Origin: Nevskiales bacterium
GTDB lineage: Bacteria > Pseudomonadota > Gammaproteobacteria > Nevskiales > Nevskiaceae
Assembly (NCBI GenBank): GCA_028698335.1
Contig: JAQVDP010000011.1
Location: 62,001 to 126,000 of the forward strand
Length of the DNA stretch: 64,000 nt
Reading direction: 5' to 3'
Below, piece after piece: positions 34,482 through 43,532 of this stretch (positions are counted from its first letter, which is position 1; each line of letters begins with the position of its first letter). A model generated the notes under the pieces. That model was not told the DNA's origin, ran no database searches, and was given only the letters and a program-made list of their open reading frames with translations. A program made the translations under genes and the position numbers.

Positions 34482-35786
34482 ATGTTGCTGGAGGGGGGCG
34501 AGCACCTGATCGTCGGCGTCATCACCGCCGGTGCGGGGCTGGTGTTCTACTGGACCGACCGGGGCAGCATGACCAGTCGTGCACTGGCGTTGTGCCTGAG
34601 TCTGATCGGGGGGCGTCTGTTGATCGTTCCGTTCGAGCTTGGTCTCGGGGCTCACGGTCTGCCGCTGGCACTGCTCGGGCGTGCGATCGAAACCGCCGCG
34701 CTGATCAGCGGCATCGAGTGGGCGCGGCGGATCGGGCTGTCTGCCGGGCAGACCCTGCGGCGGACCGTGCAGGTGCTGTTCCGGGTCGGACAGGGTCTGG
34801 TGCTCCTCTACGGCCTGATGCAGGTCGGCTATTTCCTGATCGCCCCCGATCAGGCCGCGACGGATGTCGAGGGCGTGTTCCGGGTGCGATGGTACGAGGT
34901 CGCGATCTTCGCGCCGGTGCTCGGGACGGCGTCGCTGCTCAGCGGCATTGCCATCATCATTCTGCTGTTCACCCGCAGCGACCCGACCGAGTCGGTGCGC
35001 CTGCGCGCGCTGCTGTTGTCGGCGCCGATTCTGCTGTCGGCGCTGGTCGTGGACGAGACCTGGGTACCGCTGATTCTGGCGATCGGCCTGCTGGTGTTCA
35101 TGGCCGGGGCCATCCGCTATCTGATCCTGCAGGCGCAGCGCGCCCAGTCCATGAGCCAGTTTCTCTCGCCAGAAGTGTCGCGGATGCTCACGCTGCGGGG
35201 AATGAACTGGCTGTTGCGGCGGGATCGTCGCCGGATCAGTGTGCTGATCTGCGATCTGCGCGGCTTCACCGCGTTCGCGCGTGCCCATGATTCCGAAAGC
35301 GTGGTCGATTTTCTCGAGCGGTACTACGCGATCGTCGGCGACGTCGCGACGGCACACGGCGGCATGGTCAAGGATCACGCGGGTGACGGGGTTCTGGTGC
35401 TGGTCGGTGCCCCGGTGCAGCATGACGACGCCGCCGAGCGTGCCGTGCACATCGGGCGCGACATCCGGGCCCAGGTCGGAGCGCTGTTGCGGCAGCGCGC
35501 GCCCGGGCTGGGCATCGGGATCGGCATCGCGACCGGCGTGGTGACGGTCGGGGCGATTCAGGCGAGCCGGCGCCTCGAATACGTTGCGGTCGGTACGCCG
35601 GTCAACCTCGCGTCGCGTCTGTGCCAGCGCGCAGCCGACGGTGAGGTCCTGACCGACGCGGCAACCCGCGAGGCCCTCGGCGCGCCGCTGGCCGGCAGCG
35701 TCAGCGAGCGTCCGCCCGAGCTGCCGAAGGGATTCAGCGAACCTGTCGCGGTCTACGCCCTGGCCGACGAGGCGGCGCCGGGCTGA
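34482..35786 (+). CDS. Membrane-bound class III adenylate/guanylate cyclase
   Basis: 434 residues. Residues 1-225 contain about six membrane helices; a short linker (SQFLSPEVSRMLTLRGMNW) leads to a class III cyclase catalytic domain (about 250-425). Metal-binding Asp residues lie in VLICDLRGFTAFA and DHAGDGVLVLVG; the Asn/Arg pair for transition-state binding is in PVNLASRLCQR. It probably makes cAMP in response to a membrane or extracellular signal. No CRP gene is nearby. GGGGAG lies before the start. Confidence 0.85.
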   Translation: MLLEGGEHLIVGVITAGAGLVFYWTDRGSMTSRALALCLSLIGGRLLIVPFELGLGAHGLPLALLGRAIETAALISGIEWARRIGLSAGQTLRRTVQVLFRVGQGLVLLYGLMQVGYFLIAPDQAATDVEGVFRVRWYEVAIFAPVLGTASLLSGIAIIILLFTRSDPTESVRLRALLLSAPILLSALVVDETWVPLILAIGLLVFMAGAIRYLILQAQRAQSMSQFLSPEVSRMLTLRGMNWLLRRDRRRISVLICDLRGFTAFARAHDSESVVDFLERYYAIVGDVATAHGGMVKDHAGDGVLVLVGAPVQHDDAAERAVHIGRDIRAQVGALLRQRAPGLGIGIGIATGVVTVGAIQASRRLEYVAVGTPVNLASRLCQRAADGEVLTDAATREALGAPLAGSVSERPPELPKGFSEPVAVYALADEAAPG

Positions 35787-35893
35787 CCCCGACGGCGCGC
35801 CGCAGTGCGCGAGGCGACCAACGCGGCAGTTCCGCCGGAGCACCGGTCGCCCGATCAATTGTTGCCGGCGGGGCCGGGTGCAATGATCGGCCG

Positions 35894-38800
35894 ATGCGGA
35901 TCGTGGCGGCACATTGGATCGGGTTGATCGCGTTGCTCGCGGGGGTGCTGATCACCCTGCCGGTCTATCATTCGGTGCGGGACGCGGAAGTTGCCGCCGC
36001 GCAGTCGCAGTTCGACCGCCGCGCCCGGGAGGCCGCCGCCAGCGTCGCCGAGCGTTTCAGCGACTACGAGCAACTGCTGCGCAGCGGTGCCGGGCTGTTC
36101 GCCGCTCACGAGCAGGTGACACGTGAGCAGTGGCGCGACTTCACGCGCCAGCTTCGGCTCGATCGGCGCTTCCCCGGCACCCAGGGTTTCGGTTTCGCGC
36201 GCTGGCTCGGCCCTGCGGACGTGCCGGCATTCGTCGATGCCGTCCGGGCGGAGGGCTTCGGCAGCTTCGATGTCCATCCCGGCGGCGCGCGCGAGGCCTA
36301 CGCGCCGATCGAGTTTCTGGAGCCGTTCGATGCCCGCAACCGGCGTGCCTTCGGATATGACATGTATTCCGAGCCGGTGCGGCGGGAGGCGATGGCGCGC
36401 GCGCGGGACGGCGGGCAGCCGGCGCTGACCGGCGGCGTGACCCTGCAACAGGAAACGGAAATCGACCCCCAGCAGGGCGCCCTGATGTATATGCCGCTCT
36501 ATGCCGGCGGCGACGTGCCGGAGTCGCTGGCGCAGCGGCGCGCGCGTCTGGTTGGCTTCGTCTACAGTCCATTGCGCATGGGCGATCTGATGCAGGGTGT
36601 CCTTGGGTCATCCCTCGACGACCTGGGCATCCGCATCTACGACGGCGCCGACGCTGTGGCCGACCGGTTGATGTACCAGTCGCGGTCCCTGGATGCCGCG
36701 CAGTCGCCGCCGCGGGCGGTGTGGTCGACGCAGCTGGCACTGGGCGGGCGGGTGTGGCGTTTCGATGCGATCCCGTTGATGCCGCTGGTTCCGGCTTTCT
36801 CGCAGGCGCGATTCGCGTTGGCCATGGGCGGCGTGATCAGCGTCCTGGTGGCCGTCGTGATCTGGGCATTCGCCTCGGCGCAGGTGCGGGCCAAGCAGCT
36901 TGCCGCGCGGATGACGGGCGCATATCGGGACGCCCAGCAGCGGCTGCAGGCGATCGTCGACAGCACCGCGGATGCGATTCTGACGGTGGATTCGGTCGGC
37001 CGGATCACCTCGTCCAATCGTGCGGCCGAACGTCTGTTCCGATCCGGCGCGGTCGACCTGCGTCAGCATGACTTCGCGTCACTGTTGCCGGAGTACCGCG
37101 ATCTGATCAGCCGCTTCCAGAAGGATCCCGGGGATCCTTCGCTGAAGCGCGTCGAAACCGAGGCCCGGACCGTCGACGGCACCCGCTTCGGGGCCGAGGT
37201 CACCGTGACCCGGCTTGCCGGGGACGAGCGCAGGCCGGCGTTTCTGGCCGCGATTCGTGATATCTCCGATCTGCGTCAGGCCCGGATGATGCTGGCCGAG
37301 GCACACAGCCTGCGCGAGTCGATTCTCAGCCACGCGCCGTTCGCGATCATCGCGACCGACGCCGACGGCATCATCACCGAGATGAATCCCGCGGCCGAGC
37401 GGATGTTGTGGTACCAGAAGGGCGAGCTGGTCGGGCAGGCGACGATCAGCATCTTTCTGAATCCGGTTCGCAGCGACAGTGAACCGCCGGACGACGGCGG
37501 CGACAGGGGGCGCCAGGGAGCCAGCATCGACGGCCTGCTGGCCAAAGCCAGACGTGGCTTCGTCGATGAGCGCGAATGGAGTTACGTCCGCAAGGACGGC
37601 AGCCGGGTGTTGGTCAATCAGGTGGTGACGGCGCTGCGCGACAGCGACGGCGAACTGATCGGCTTTCTCGCGATCGCCTACGACATCACCGAGCGCAAGC
37701 GGGCCGAGGACTACATCCGCCATCTTGCGCATCACGACGCCCTGACCGAGCTGCCGAACCGCGTGCTGTTCCGGGATCGCCTCGAGGTGGCGATCCAGCA
37801 GGCCAAGCGCAGCCGCACCAAGGTCGCGGTACTGATGGTCGATCTGGACCATTTCAAGCGGATCAACGATTCGCTCGGCCATCACGTGGGCGACGAGCTG
37901 CTCGTCGAGGTCACCGAACGCCTGCGCAACAGCGTGCGCGCCGGCGATACCGTCGCACGGATGGGCGGGGACGAGTTCGTCATGCTGCTGCCGGGCGTGC
38001 ACACGCTCGACGATGCCATTCGCGTCGCGCGTTCGGTGGTCGACGGCGTGCCGCGACCGATCACGGTCGGGCTCCACGAGTTGCACGTCACCCCCAGCGT
38101 CGGGATCTGCATGTACCCGGACGACGGCCAGGACACCGCCACTCTGCTCAAGAACGCCGACACGGCGATGTACCACGCCAAGGATCACGGACGTAACGGA
38201 TACAGCGTTTTCTCCTGGGACATGTTGCGGGCCAGCGAGGACCGCATGGCGATGGAGAGCTCGCTGCGCAAGGCGATCGCCCAACAGCGCCTGGTTGCGC
38301 ATTACCAGCCGCTGATCTCGATCGTCGAGGGTGAGGTGACCGGGATGGAGGCGCTGTTGCGCTGGCCTCGCGAGGATGGCGGGCTGGTGTCGCCGGACGT
38401 GTTCATTCCGATCGCCGAGGATACCGGGCTGATCGATCAGATCGGGGATCTGTTGATTCGTGGGGCGTGTCGCGACGCGATGGCGGCTGCCGAAGAGCTT
38501 GGCCGACCGATTTCAGTCGCGGTCAACGTGGCGCCGCGCCAGTTTCACGACAAGCGTTTTCCGGAGAAGGTTGCGCGGGCGCTGGCGGACAGCGGCCTGG
38601 CGCCACAACTGCTGACGCTGGAGATCACTGAACGCATGCTCGTTCGCGATCCCGTCGAGGTCGCAAAGATTCTCGGTGGCCTGCGCCAGTTGGGGGTCGG
38701 GGTCGCCATCGACGATTTCGGAACCGGCTATTCGAGCCTGGCGTACATCTCGCAGTTTCCGCTGAACAAGCTGAAGATCGACCGGTCATTCGTGCGCGAT

Positions 38801-39055
38801 CTCGGCGAGGATCCGTCCGATGTCGCGGTCATCGACGCCGTCATCGCGATGGGGCATTCGCTCAATCTCCGGATCATCGGCGAGGGGGTCGAATCGACGA
38901 TTCAGCTCGACCATCTGATCGCGCGCGGCTGCGACGAGGTGCAGGGCTTCATGTTCAGCGCTGCGGTGCCGATCGACGAGTTCTCGGGTGTCGTGCATGC
39001 CATCGAGCGGCAGGCCTACTTCGCGGGGAGCGGGGCCGGCTCCATGGTTAATTGA
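35894..39055 (+). CDS. CHASE-PAS-PAS-GGDEF-EAL cyclic di-GMP protein
   Basis: 1053 residues. A membrane helix (8-25), a periplasmic CHASE sensor (about 60-270), a second helix (307-328), two PAS domains (348-465 and 474-605), GGDEF (614-780) and EAL (786-1035). The GGDEF loop is intact (RMGGDEF, near 690) with I-site RAGD. The EAL domain keeps its metal and catalytic residues: EALLRW, VAVNVAPRQFH, LEITERML, DDFGTGYSSL, LKIDRSFV, GEGVES. Both activities are therefore possible; the net direction may be set by the sensors. Only a weak ribosome site precedes the start. Confidence 0.92.
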   Translation: MRIVAAHWIGLIALLAGVLITLPVYHSVRDAEVAAAQSQFDRRAREAAASVAERFSDYEQLLRSGAGLFAAHEQVTREQWRDFTRQLRLDRRFPGTQGFGFARWLGPADVPAFVDAVRAEGFGSFDVHPGGAREAYAPIEFLEPFDARNRRAFGYDMYSEPVRREAMARARDGGQPALTGGVTLQQETEIDPQQGALMYMPLYAGGDVPESLAQRRARLVGFVYSPLRMGDLMQGVLGSSLDDLGIRIYDGADAVADRLMYQSRSLDAAQSPPRAVWSTQLALGGRVWRFDAIPLMPLVPAFSQARFALAMGGVISVLVAVVIWAFASAQVRAKQLAARMTGAYRDAQQRLQAIVDSTADAILTVDSVGRITSSNRAAERLFRSGAVDLRQHDFASLLPEYRDLISRFQKDPGDPSLKRVETEARTVDGTRFGAEVTVTRLAGDERRPAFLAAIRDISDLRQARMMLAEAHSLRESILSHAPFAIIATDADGIITEMNPAAERMLWYQKGELVGQATISIFLNPVRSDSEPPDDGGDRGRQGASIDGLLAKARRGFVDEREWSYVRKDGSRVLVNQVVTALRDSDGELIGFLAIAYDITERKRAEDYIRHLAHHDALTELPNRVLFRDRLEVAIQQAKRSRTKVAVLMVDLDHFKRINDSLGHHVGDELLVEVTERLRNSVRAGDTVARMGGDEFVMLLPGVHTLDDAIRVARSVVDGVPRPITVGLHELHVTPSVGICMYPDDGQDTATLLKNADTAMYHAKDHGRNGYSVFSWDMLRASEDRMAMESSLRKAIAQQRLVAHYQPLISIVEGEVTGMEALLRWPREDGGLVSPDVFIPIAEDTGLIDQIGDLLIRGACRDAMAAAEELGRPISVAVNVAPRQFHDKRFPEKVARALADSGLAPQLLTLEITERMLVRDPVEVAKILGGLRQLGVGVAIDDFGTGYSSLAYISQFPLNKLKIDRSFVRDLGEDPSDVAVIDAVIAMGHSLNLRIIGEGVESTIQLDHLIARGCDEVQGFMFSAAVPIDEFSGVVHAIERQAYFAGSGAGSMVN

Positions 39056-39081
39056 TAATTTTTATTAATATCAAACAAATA

Positions 39082-39111
39082 AGACGCAAACATGATGTTG
39101 TTTATGCGTCT
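39082..39111 (+). terminator. Hairpin after the GGDEF-EAL gene
   Basis: AGACGCAAACA pairs with TGTTTATGCGTCT through a two-base bulge, 26 bases after the stop codon of the GGDEF-EAL gene, inside the AT-rich island. It is a plausible transcription stop for that gene, though no clean T run follows. Confidence 0.5.
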
Positions 39112-39427
39112 CTGATTAGTTTTTAGCTATGAACTGTCCAAAAACAATTCATTTCAAACCTGATTAGATGGCGCTAAAATAACCATGTGTGGCGTCTCCC
39201 TCCCCCAAGTTCGCGCCACACGGCTGGTGGAGCGCGCCACGCGCGTCATCCCCGGCGTCCCCCCGGATGGCGGGCGGCACGTCCCCTTGTCGCCCGCCCA
39301 TCCCCTGCGTCCGCGCGCCGCGCGGTATCCCGTTGTCACGACCGACTTCGTCTGCGTCCGCCGCCCACGGCAGGACCCGTCGCCTGCGTGTGGATCTGCG
39401 CGGGACGGGTTGGGTCCGGGCCGTGCA

Positions 39428-39463
39428 GAAAAAAGGCCGTGGACCGGTCCAGTCCACGGCCTT
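39428..39463 (-). terminator. Intrinsic terminator of the metal-efflux operon
   Basis: Perfect 12-base stem (39433-39444 with 39452-39463, AAGGCCGTGGAC and complement) with loop CGGTCCA. On the minus strand it is followed by a run of Ts (39428-39434 read as A on plus). It lies 18 bases after the stop codon of the RND gene. Confidence 0.85.
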
Positions 39464-39481
39464 GCCGGCGCAGCGCGCGGC

Positions 39482-42400
39482 TCAGTCGATGTCCCGGCGG
39501 TGCATCGCCGCGAACAGCGCCGGTAGCACCAGCAGGCTGAGAATCGTTGCCGAGATGATGCCGCCGATGACGACGGTGGCCAGCGGGCGCTGGACCTCCG
39601 CGCCGGTGCCGGTGTTCAGCGCCATCGGCAGGAACCCCAGGGATGCGACCAGCGCAATCATCAGGATCGGCCGCAAACGGGTCAGCGCGCCTTCGGTGAC
39701 GGCATCCAGCAGCGGCCGGTTCTGCGACAGCAGTTCCCGGAACATCGACACCAGTACCACGCCGCTGAGCACGGCGACGCCCGAGAGGGTGATGAAGCCG
39801 ACTCCGGCCGAGATCGACAGCGGAATGTCACGGATCCACAGGCTGATGATGCCGCCGGTCAGGGCCAGCGGCACGCCGGAAAACACCAGCAGCGCGTCCT
39901 TGACGGACTGGAAGGTCAGGTACAGCAGGCCGAAGATCATCAGCAGCGAGATCGGCACGACGATCGACAGGCGCTGCGCGGCGGACGTCAGCTGCTCGAA
40001 GGTTCCGCCCCAGGTCAGGTAATAGGCCGGCGGCAGGGTGACGTTGGCGGCGACCATCGACTGCGCCTCGGTGACGAAGCCGCCGAGGTCGCGTCCGCGG
40101 ACGTTGGCCGTGATCACGATCCGGCGCTTGCCGTTCTCCCGTGAGATCTGGTTGGGGCCGAGCGTGCGCCGGATCTGCGCGACCTCGGACAGCGGAACGT
40201 AGCCGCCGCGCTCGCCGAGCGTCATCGGCAGCCGCGCCAGCGCGTCCGGATCGGTGCGCACGGCTTCGGGAAGCCGGACGACGATGTCGTAACGGGCATC
40301 GCCCTCGAAGATCTGCCCGGCGTCGCGTCCGCCGACCGCGGTGGCGACCAGTTCCTGAACGTCCGCCACATTGGCGCCGTAGCGCGCGAGCGCCTCGCGG
40401 TCCGGTTCGACCGTGAGCATCGGCAGACCGCTGGCCTGCTCGACCTTGACGTCGGCGGCCCCGGGGATGTCCGAGACGACCGCGGCCACGCGGTGTGCCA
40501 GCGCTTCCAGTGTGTCGAGATCGTCGCCGAAGATCTTGATCGCCAGATCGGCGCGGACGCCGGAGATCAGCTCGTTGAAGCGCATCTGGATCGGCTGGGT
40601 GAAGCCGTACGCGGCGCCTGGAATCTCGTCGACCACCGCAGCCAGTTCGTCGATGAGCTGCGCCTTGGGCTTGCCCGGATCGGGCCACTCCTCGCGTGGC
40701 TTGATCATCACGAAGGTATCGGTCTCGCCCGGTGACATCGGATCGGTTGCCGACTCGTTGGTTCCGGTGCGCGCGAACACGCGGGCGACCTCGGGAACCG
40801 CCATCAGCGCCTCGTTGACCAGCACCTGATTGCGGACTGCCTGCTCGATGCCGATGCCGGGCACGCGCGTCGGCTGGATGATGAGATCGCCTTCGTCGAG
40901 GTTCGGGATGAATTCGGCGCCGAGGCGCGTCACCAGCCATCCGCAGGCGAGGACCAGGACGACGGCACCGCCGACGACCGGGGCCGGCTTGCGGATCGAC
41001 CAGGCCAGCACCGGCGCGTAGGCGCGCTTGACCGAGCGTACCAGCCAGTTCTCCTTTTCGGTGATCGGGCCGCGCAGCAACAGCGCCACCAGCGCCGGCA
41101 CCATCGTCACCGACAGGAACAGGGCCGACAGCAGCGCGGTGACGACGGTAAACGCCATCGGATGGAACATCTTGCCCTCGACCCCGGTGAGGGCAAAGAT
41201 CGGCAGGTTCACCAGGACGACGACCAGGACGCTTACCAGGCTCGGGCGAAACACTTCGGCGGTGGCTTCGTGGACGATCGCGAGGCGATGCGAGAGGGGC
41301 AGCAGACCGCCGCGGCGGTGCTGTTCGGCGCCCAGCCGCAGAATGCAGTTCTCGACGATGATCACCGAGCCGTCGACGATCAGGCCGAAATCCAGGGCGC
41401 CGAGACTCATCAGGTTGCCGCTGATGCCGGCGCCGGCCATGCCGGTGAAGGTCATCAGCAGCGATACCGGAATCACCATCGCGGTCAGCAGGGCCGCCCG
41501 CAGGTTGCCGAGCATCAGGAACAGCACGACGATGACCAGTACGGCGCCTTCGATCAGATTTTTCTGCACCGTCGCCACGGTCTTCTCGACGAGGTCGGTG
41601 CGGTTGTAGACCGTCAGTGCCTGCACGCCCTCGGGCAGCTGTCGACGGATCTCGTCGAGCTTTTCGGCGACACGGCGCGCGACGATCCGGCTGTTTTCGC
41701 CGATCAGCATGAACGCCGTCGACAGCACTGTCTCCTCGGTGCCAAGCTGTGCCGCGCCGGTGCGCAATGGCCCGCCGAGGGTGACATCGGCAACGTCGCC
41801 GATGCGGACGGGGGCGCCGTCGCGTCGGGCGACAACGACCTGCTCGATGTCGGAGATTCCCTGGAGTTCGCCCGGCGTGCGCACCAGCAACTGTTCCCCG
41901 GACCGTTCGATGTAGCCGGCGCCGCGGTTGGTGTTGTTCGCTTCCAGCGCCATCGCGACATCATCGAAGCTCAATTCCAGCGCGAGCAGACGTGCAGGAT
42001 CCGGCAGTACGTGGAACTGCTTGACGACGCCGCCGATCGAGTCGACTTCGGTCACGCCCGGGGTCTGGCGCAGCTGGGGGCGGATGATCCAGTCCTGGAT
42101 GCTGCGCAGCGCGCGGGCATCGTAGGCGCTGCCGTCGGCCTGTCGGGCCGCGGGATCCGCCGTCAGCGCGTACATGAAGATCTCGCCCAGGCCGGTGGCG
42201 ACCGGCCCCAGCGCCGGTTCGATCCCGGCCGGCAGGCTCCCGCGTACTTCCTGCAGGCGTTCGTTGACCTGCTGGCGGGCGAAGTACAGATCGGTGTCGT
42301 CCTCGAACACGGCCGTGACCTGGGACAGGCCGTACTTGGAGATCGAACGCGTCTCGACCAGGCCGGCCAGGCCGCCGAGCGCGGTTTCGATCGGAAACGT

Positions 42401-42595
42401 GACCCGGCGTTCGGTTTCCAGCGGCGAGTAACCGGGCGCGCGGGTGGCGATCATCACCTGGACGTTGGTGATGTCCGGAACGGCGTCCACCGGCAGGCGC
42501 TGATAGGCCAGGATGCCGATCGCGCAGAGCGCGAGCGTCATCGTGACCATCAGCCATCGTCGGCTGACCGCGAAATGCAGCAGATGGTTGATCAT
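39482..42595 (-). CDS. czcA: Heavy-metal RND efflux pump, CzcA/CusA family
   Basis: 1037 residues. Full RND layout: twelve helices and two large periplasmic loops. Helix 4 carries ALDFGLIVDGSVIIVEN, the proton-relay motif of the divalent-cation (Zn/Co/Cd, CzcA) branch; the Cu/Ag branch (CusA) differs here. The start TVPVDAVPDITNVQVMI-type phrase (RLPVDAVPDITNVQVMI) and GYSPLETERRVTFPIE are classic for CzcA. It expels metal ions from periplasm or cytosol using the proton gradient, in a trimer with the adaptor and the outer-membrane channel encoded just upstream. Ribosome site AGAGGAC overlaps the end of the adaptor gene, a coupled operon. Confidence 0.9.
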   Translation of the reverse strand: MINHLLHFAVSRRWLMVTMTLALCAIGILAYQRLPVDAVPDITNVQVMIATRAPGYSPLETERRVTFPIETALGGLAGLVETRSISKYGLSQVTAVFEDDTDLYFARQQVNERLQEVRGSLPAGIEPALGPVATGLGEIFMYALTADPAARQADGSAYDARALRSIQDWIIRPQLRQTPGVTEVDSIGGVVKQFHVLPDPARLLALELSFDDVAMALEANNTNRGAGYIERSGEQLLVRTPGELQGISDIEQVVVARRDGAPVRIGDVADVTLGGPLRTGAAQLGTEETVLSTAFMLIGENSRIVARRVAEKLDEIRRQLPEGVQALTVYNRTDLVEKTVATVQKNLIEGAVLVIVVLFLMLGNLRAALLTAMVIPVSLLMTFTGMAGAGISGNLMSLGALDFGLIVDGSVIIVENCILRLGAEQHRRGGLLPLSHRLAIVHEATAEVFRPSLVSVLVVVLVNLPIFALTGVEGKMFHPMAFTVVTALLSALFLSVTMVPALVALLLRGPITEKENWLVRSVKRAYAPVLAWSIRKPAPVVGGAVVLVLACGWLVTRLGAEFIPNLDEGDLIIQPTRVPGIGIEQAVRNQVLVNEALMAVPEVARVFARTGTNESATDPMSPGETDTFVMIKPREEWPDPGKPKAQLIDELAAVVDEIPGAAYGFTQPIQMRFNELISGVRADLAIKIFGDDLDTLEALAHRVAAVVSDIPGAADVKVEQASGLPMLTVEPDREALARYGANVADVQELVATAVGGRDAGQIFEGDARYDIVVRLPEAVRTDPDALARLPMTLGERGGYVPLSEVAQIRRTLGPNQISRENGKRRIVITANVRGRDLGGFVTEAQSMVAANVTLPPAYYLTWGGTFEQLTSAAQRLSIVVPISLLMIFGLLYLTFQSVKDALLVFSGVPLALTGGIISLWIRDIPLSISAGVGFITLSGVAVLSGVVLVSMFRELLSQNRPLLDAVTEGALTRLRPILMIALVASLGFLPMALNTGTGAEVQRPLATVVIGGIISATILSLLVLPALFAAMHRRDID

Positions 42596-42599
42596 GGAC

Positions 42600-43520
42600 T
42601 CAGTCCTCTTCGCGGGTCAGCAGCTCGGACTTGAGCAGGAAGGTGTTGCCGGCCGCCACCGCGGCACCGGCGGGCAGGCCCTCCAGGATCTCGACGGTCT
42701 GGTGATCGCGCAGGCCGGTTCTGACGGTGTGCGGAACGAAGCTGCCGGCTTCATCGACGAAGACCGTGGGCTTGCCGTCGATGATCTGCAGCGACGAGAC
42801 CGGCACGGTGATCTCGGCGTGGCGGCGGGTGATGACGATCTCTCCGGTCACGAACTGGCCTGGCACCCAGCCGGCAGACGCGTTGTCGAGACGCGCGCGC
42901 AGGCTGACGGTCTGCCCGCTGCCAGAGCTCACCGGCGCGAGGTAGACGATCGGCGCATCGGCTTCGAACTGTCCGGCGGTTCCACTGATGTGCGCGGTGG
43001 TCCCCTGTCGCGCCTCGGGCAGGTCTCGCGTAAAGACCTGAAGGTCGGCTTGCACCGTACTGAGGTCCGCGACCACGAACAGCACGTCGTCGGCGACGGG
43101 CTCGCCGGCGCCGACATGGCGCTCGATCAGCCGGCCGTCGATGGGCGCGGTGATCTTGTAGGCGCGCAGGCTGTCGTTGGACTCGATGACGGCGAGTGTC
43201 TCGCCGGCGCGGACCGTCTCGCCCAGCGTCTTGGCGACGGAGCGGACGACGCCGGGATAGCGTGCGCGGATGCGGCGCAGCTGTTCGGGCGGAATCATGA
43301 TCTGCCCGTAGACCCTGAGGGTCTGCTCCATCTCCGCGGGCCGGGCCGCGGCGACCGTCAGACCTGCGGTGAGGCGATGCGCGGCATCGATGACGATGCC
43401 GCTTGCGGCTGTCGGATGATCCTCCGCGGCCGGCTGACTGTGGGCATGCAGGCTCACCAGCAGCGTTGCGGTGAAAGCGGCCGCGCGGGGGAGTCGTTTC
43501 GAGAAAGCGATGAGGGTCAT
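42600..43520 (-). CDS. czcB: RND periplasmic adaptor, CzcB-like
   Basis: 306 residues. Signal peptide, then the membrane-fusion architecture: a biotinyl-lipoyl half (RIRARYPGVVRSVAKTLGETVRAGETLAVIES), second lipoyl half (YKITAPIDGRLIERHVGAGEPV), and a beta-barrel and membrane-proximal domain at the C-terminus (VPVSSLQIIDGKPTVFVDE). The short length and the absence of a long helical hairpin fit CzcB/HlyD-type adaptors of the heavy-metal subclass. It links the inner pump to the outer channel. His residues at the N-terminus (HAHSQ, EDHP) may bind metal. AAGGACA ribosome site. Four bases separate it from czcA. Confidence 0.85.
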   Translation of the reverse strand: MTLIAFSKRLPRAAAFTATLLVSLHAHSQPAAEDHPTAASGIVIDAAHRLTAGLTVAAARPAEMEQTLRVYGQIMIPPEQLRRIRARYPGVVRSVAKTLGETVRAGETLAVIESNDSLRAYKITAPIDGRLIERHVGAGEPVADDVLFVVADLSTVQADLQVFTRDLPEARQGTTAHISGTAGQFEADAPIVYLAPVSSGSGQTVSLRARLDNASAGWVPGQFVTGEIVITRRHAEITVPVSSLQIIDGKPTVFVDEAGSFVPHTVRTGLRDHQTVEILEGLPAGAAVAAGNTFLLKSELLTREED

Positions 43521-43532
43521 GATCGGGTGTCC

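Larger units (their letters stand above)
39056..39481. other. Non-coding region with AT-rich island
   Basis: 426 bases without a convincing gene. The first 130 (about 39050-39180) are strikingly AT-rich next to the GC-rich genes and contain one hairpin. The remaining part is GC-rich and ends with the terminator of the metal-efflux operon. Short open frames on both strands here look like random GC-rich frames, with no ribosome site or family resemblance. Confidence 0.6.

Noticed and set aside
39154-39526. Short open frames on both strands in the spacer before czcA
   Set aside because: No ribosome site, no family likeness, and they overlap the terminator and the end of czcA.
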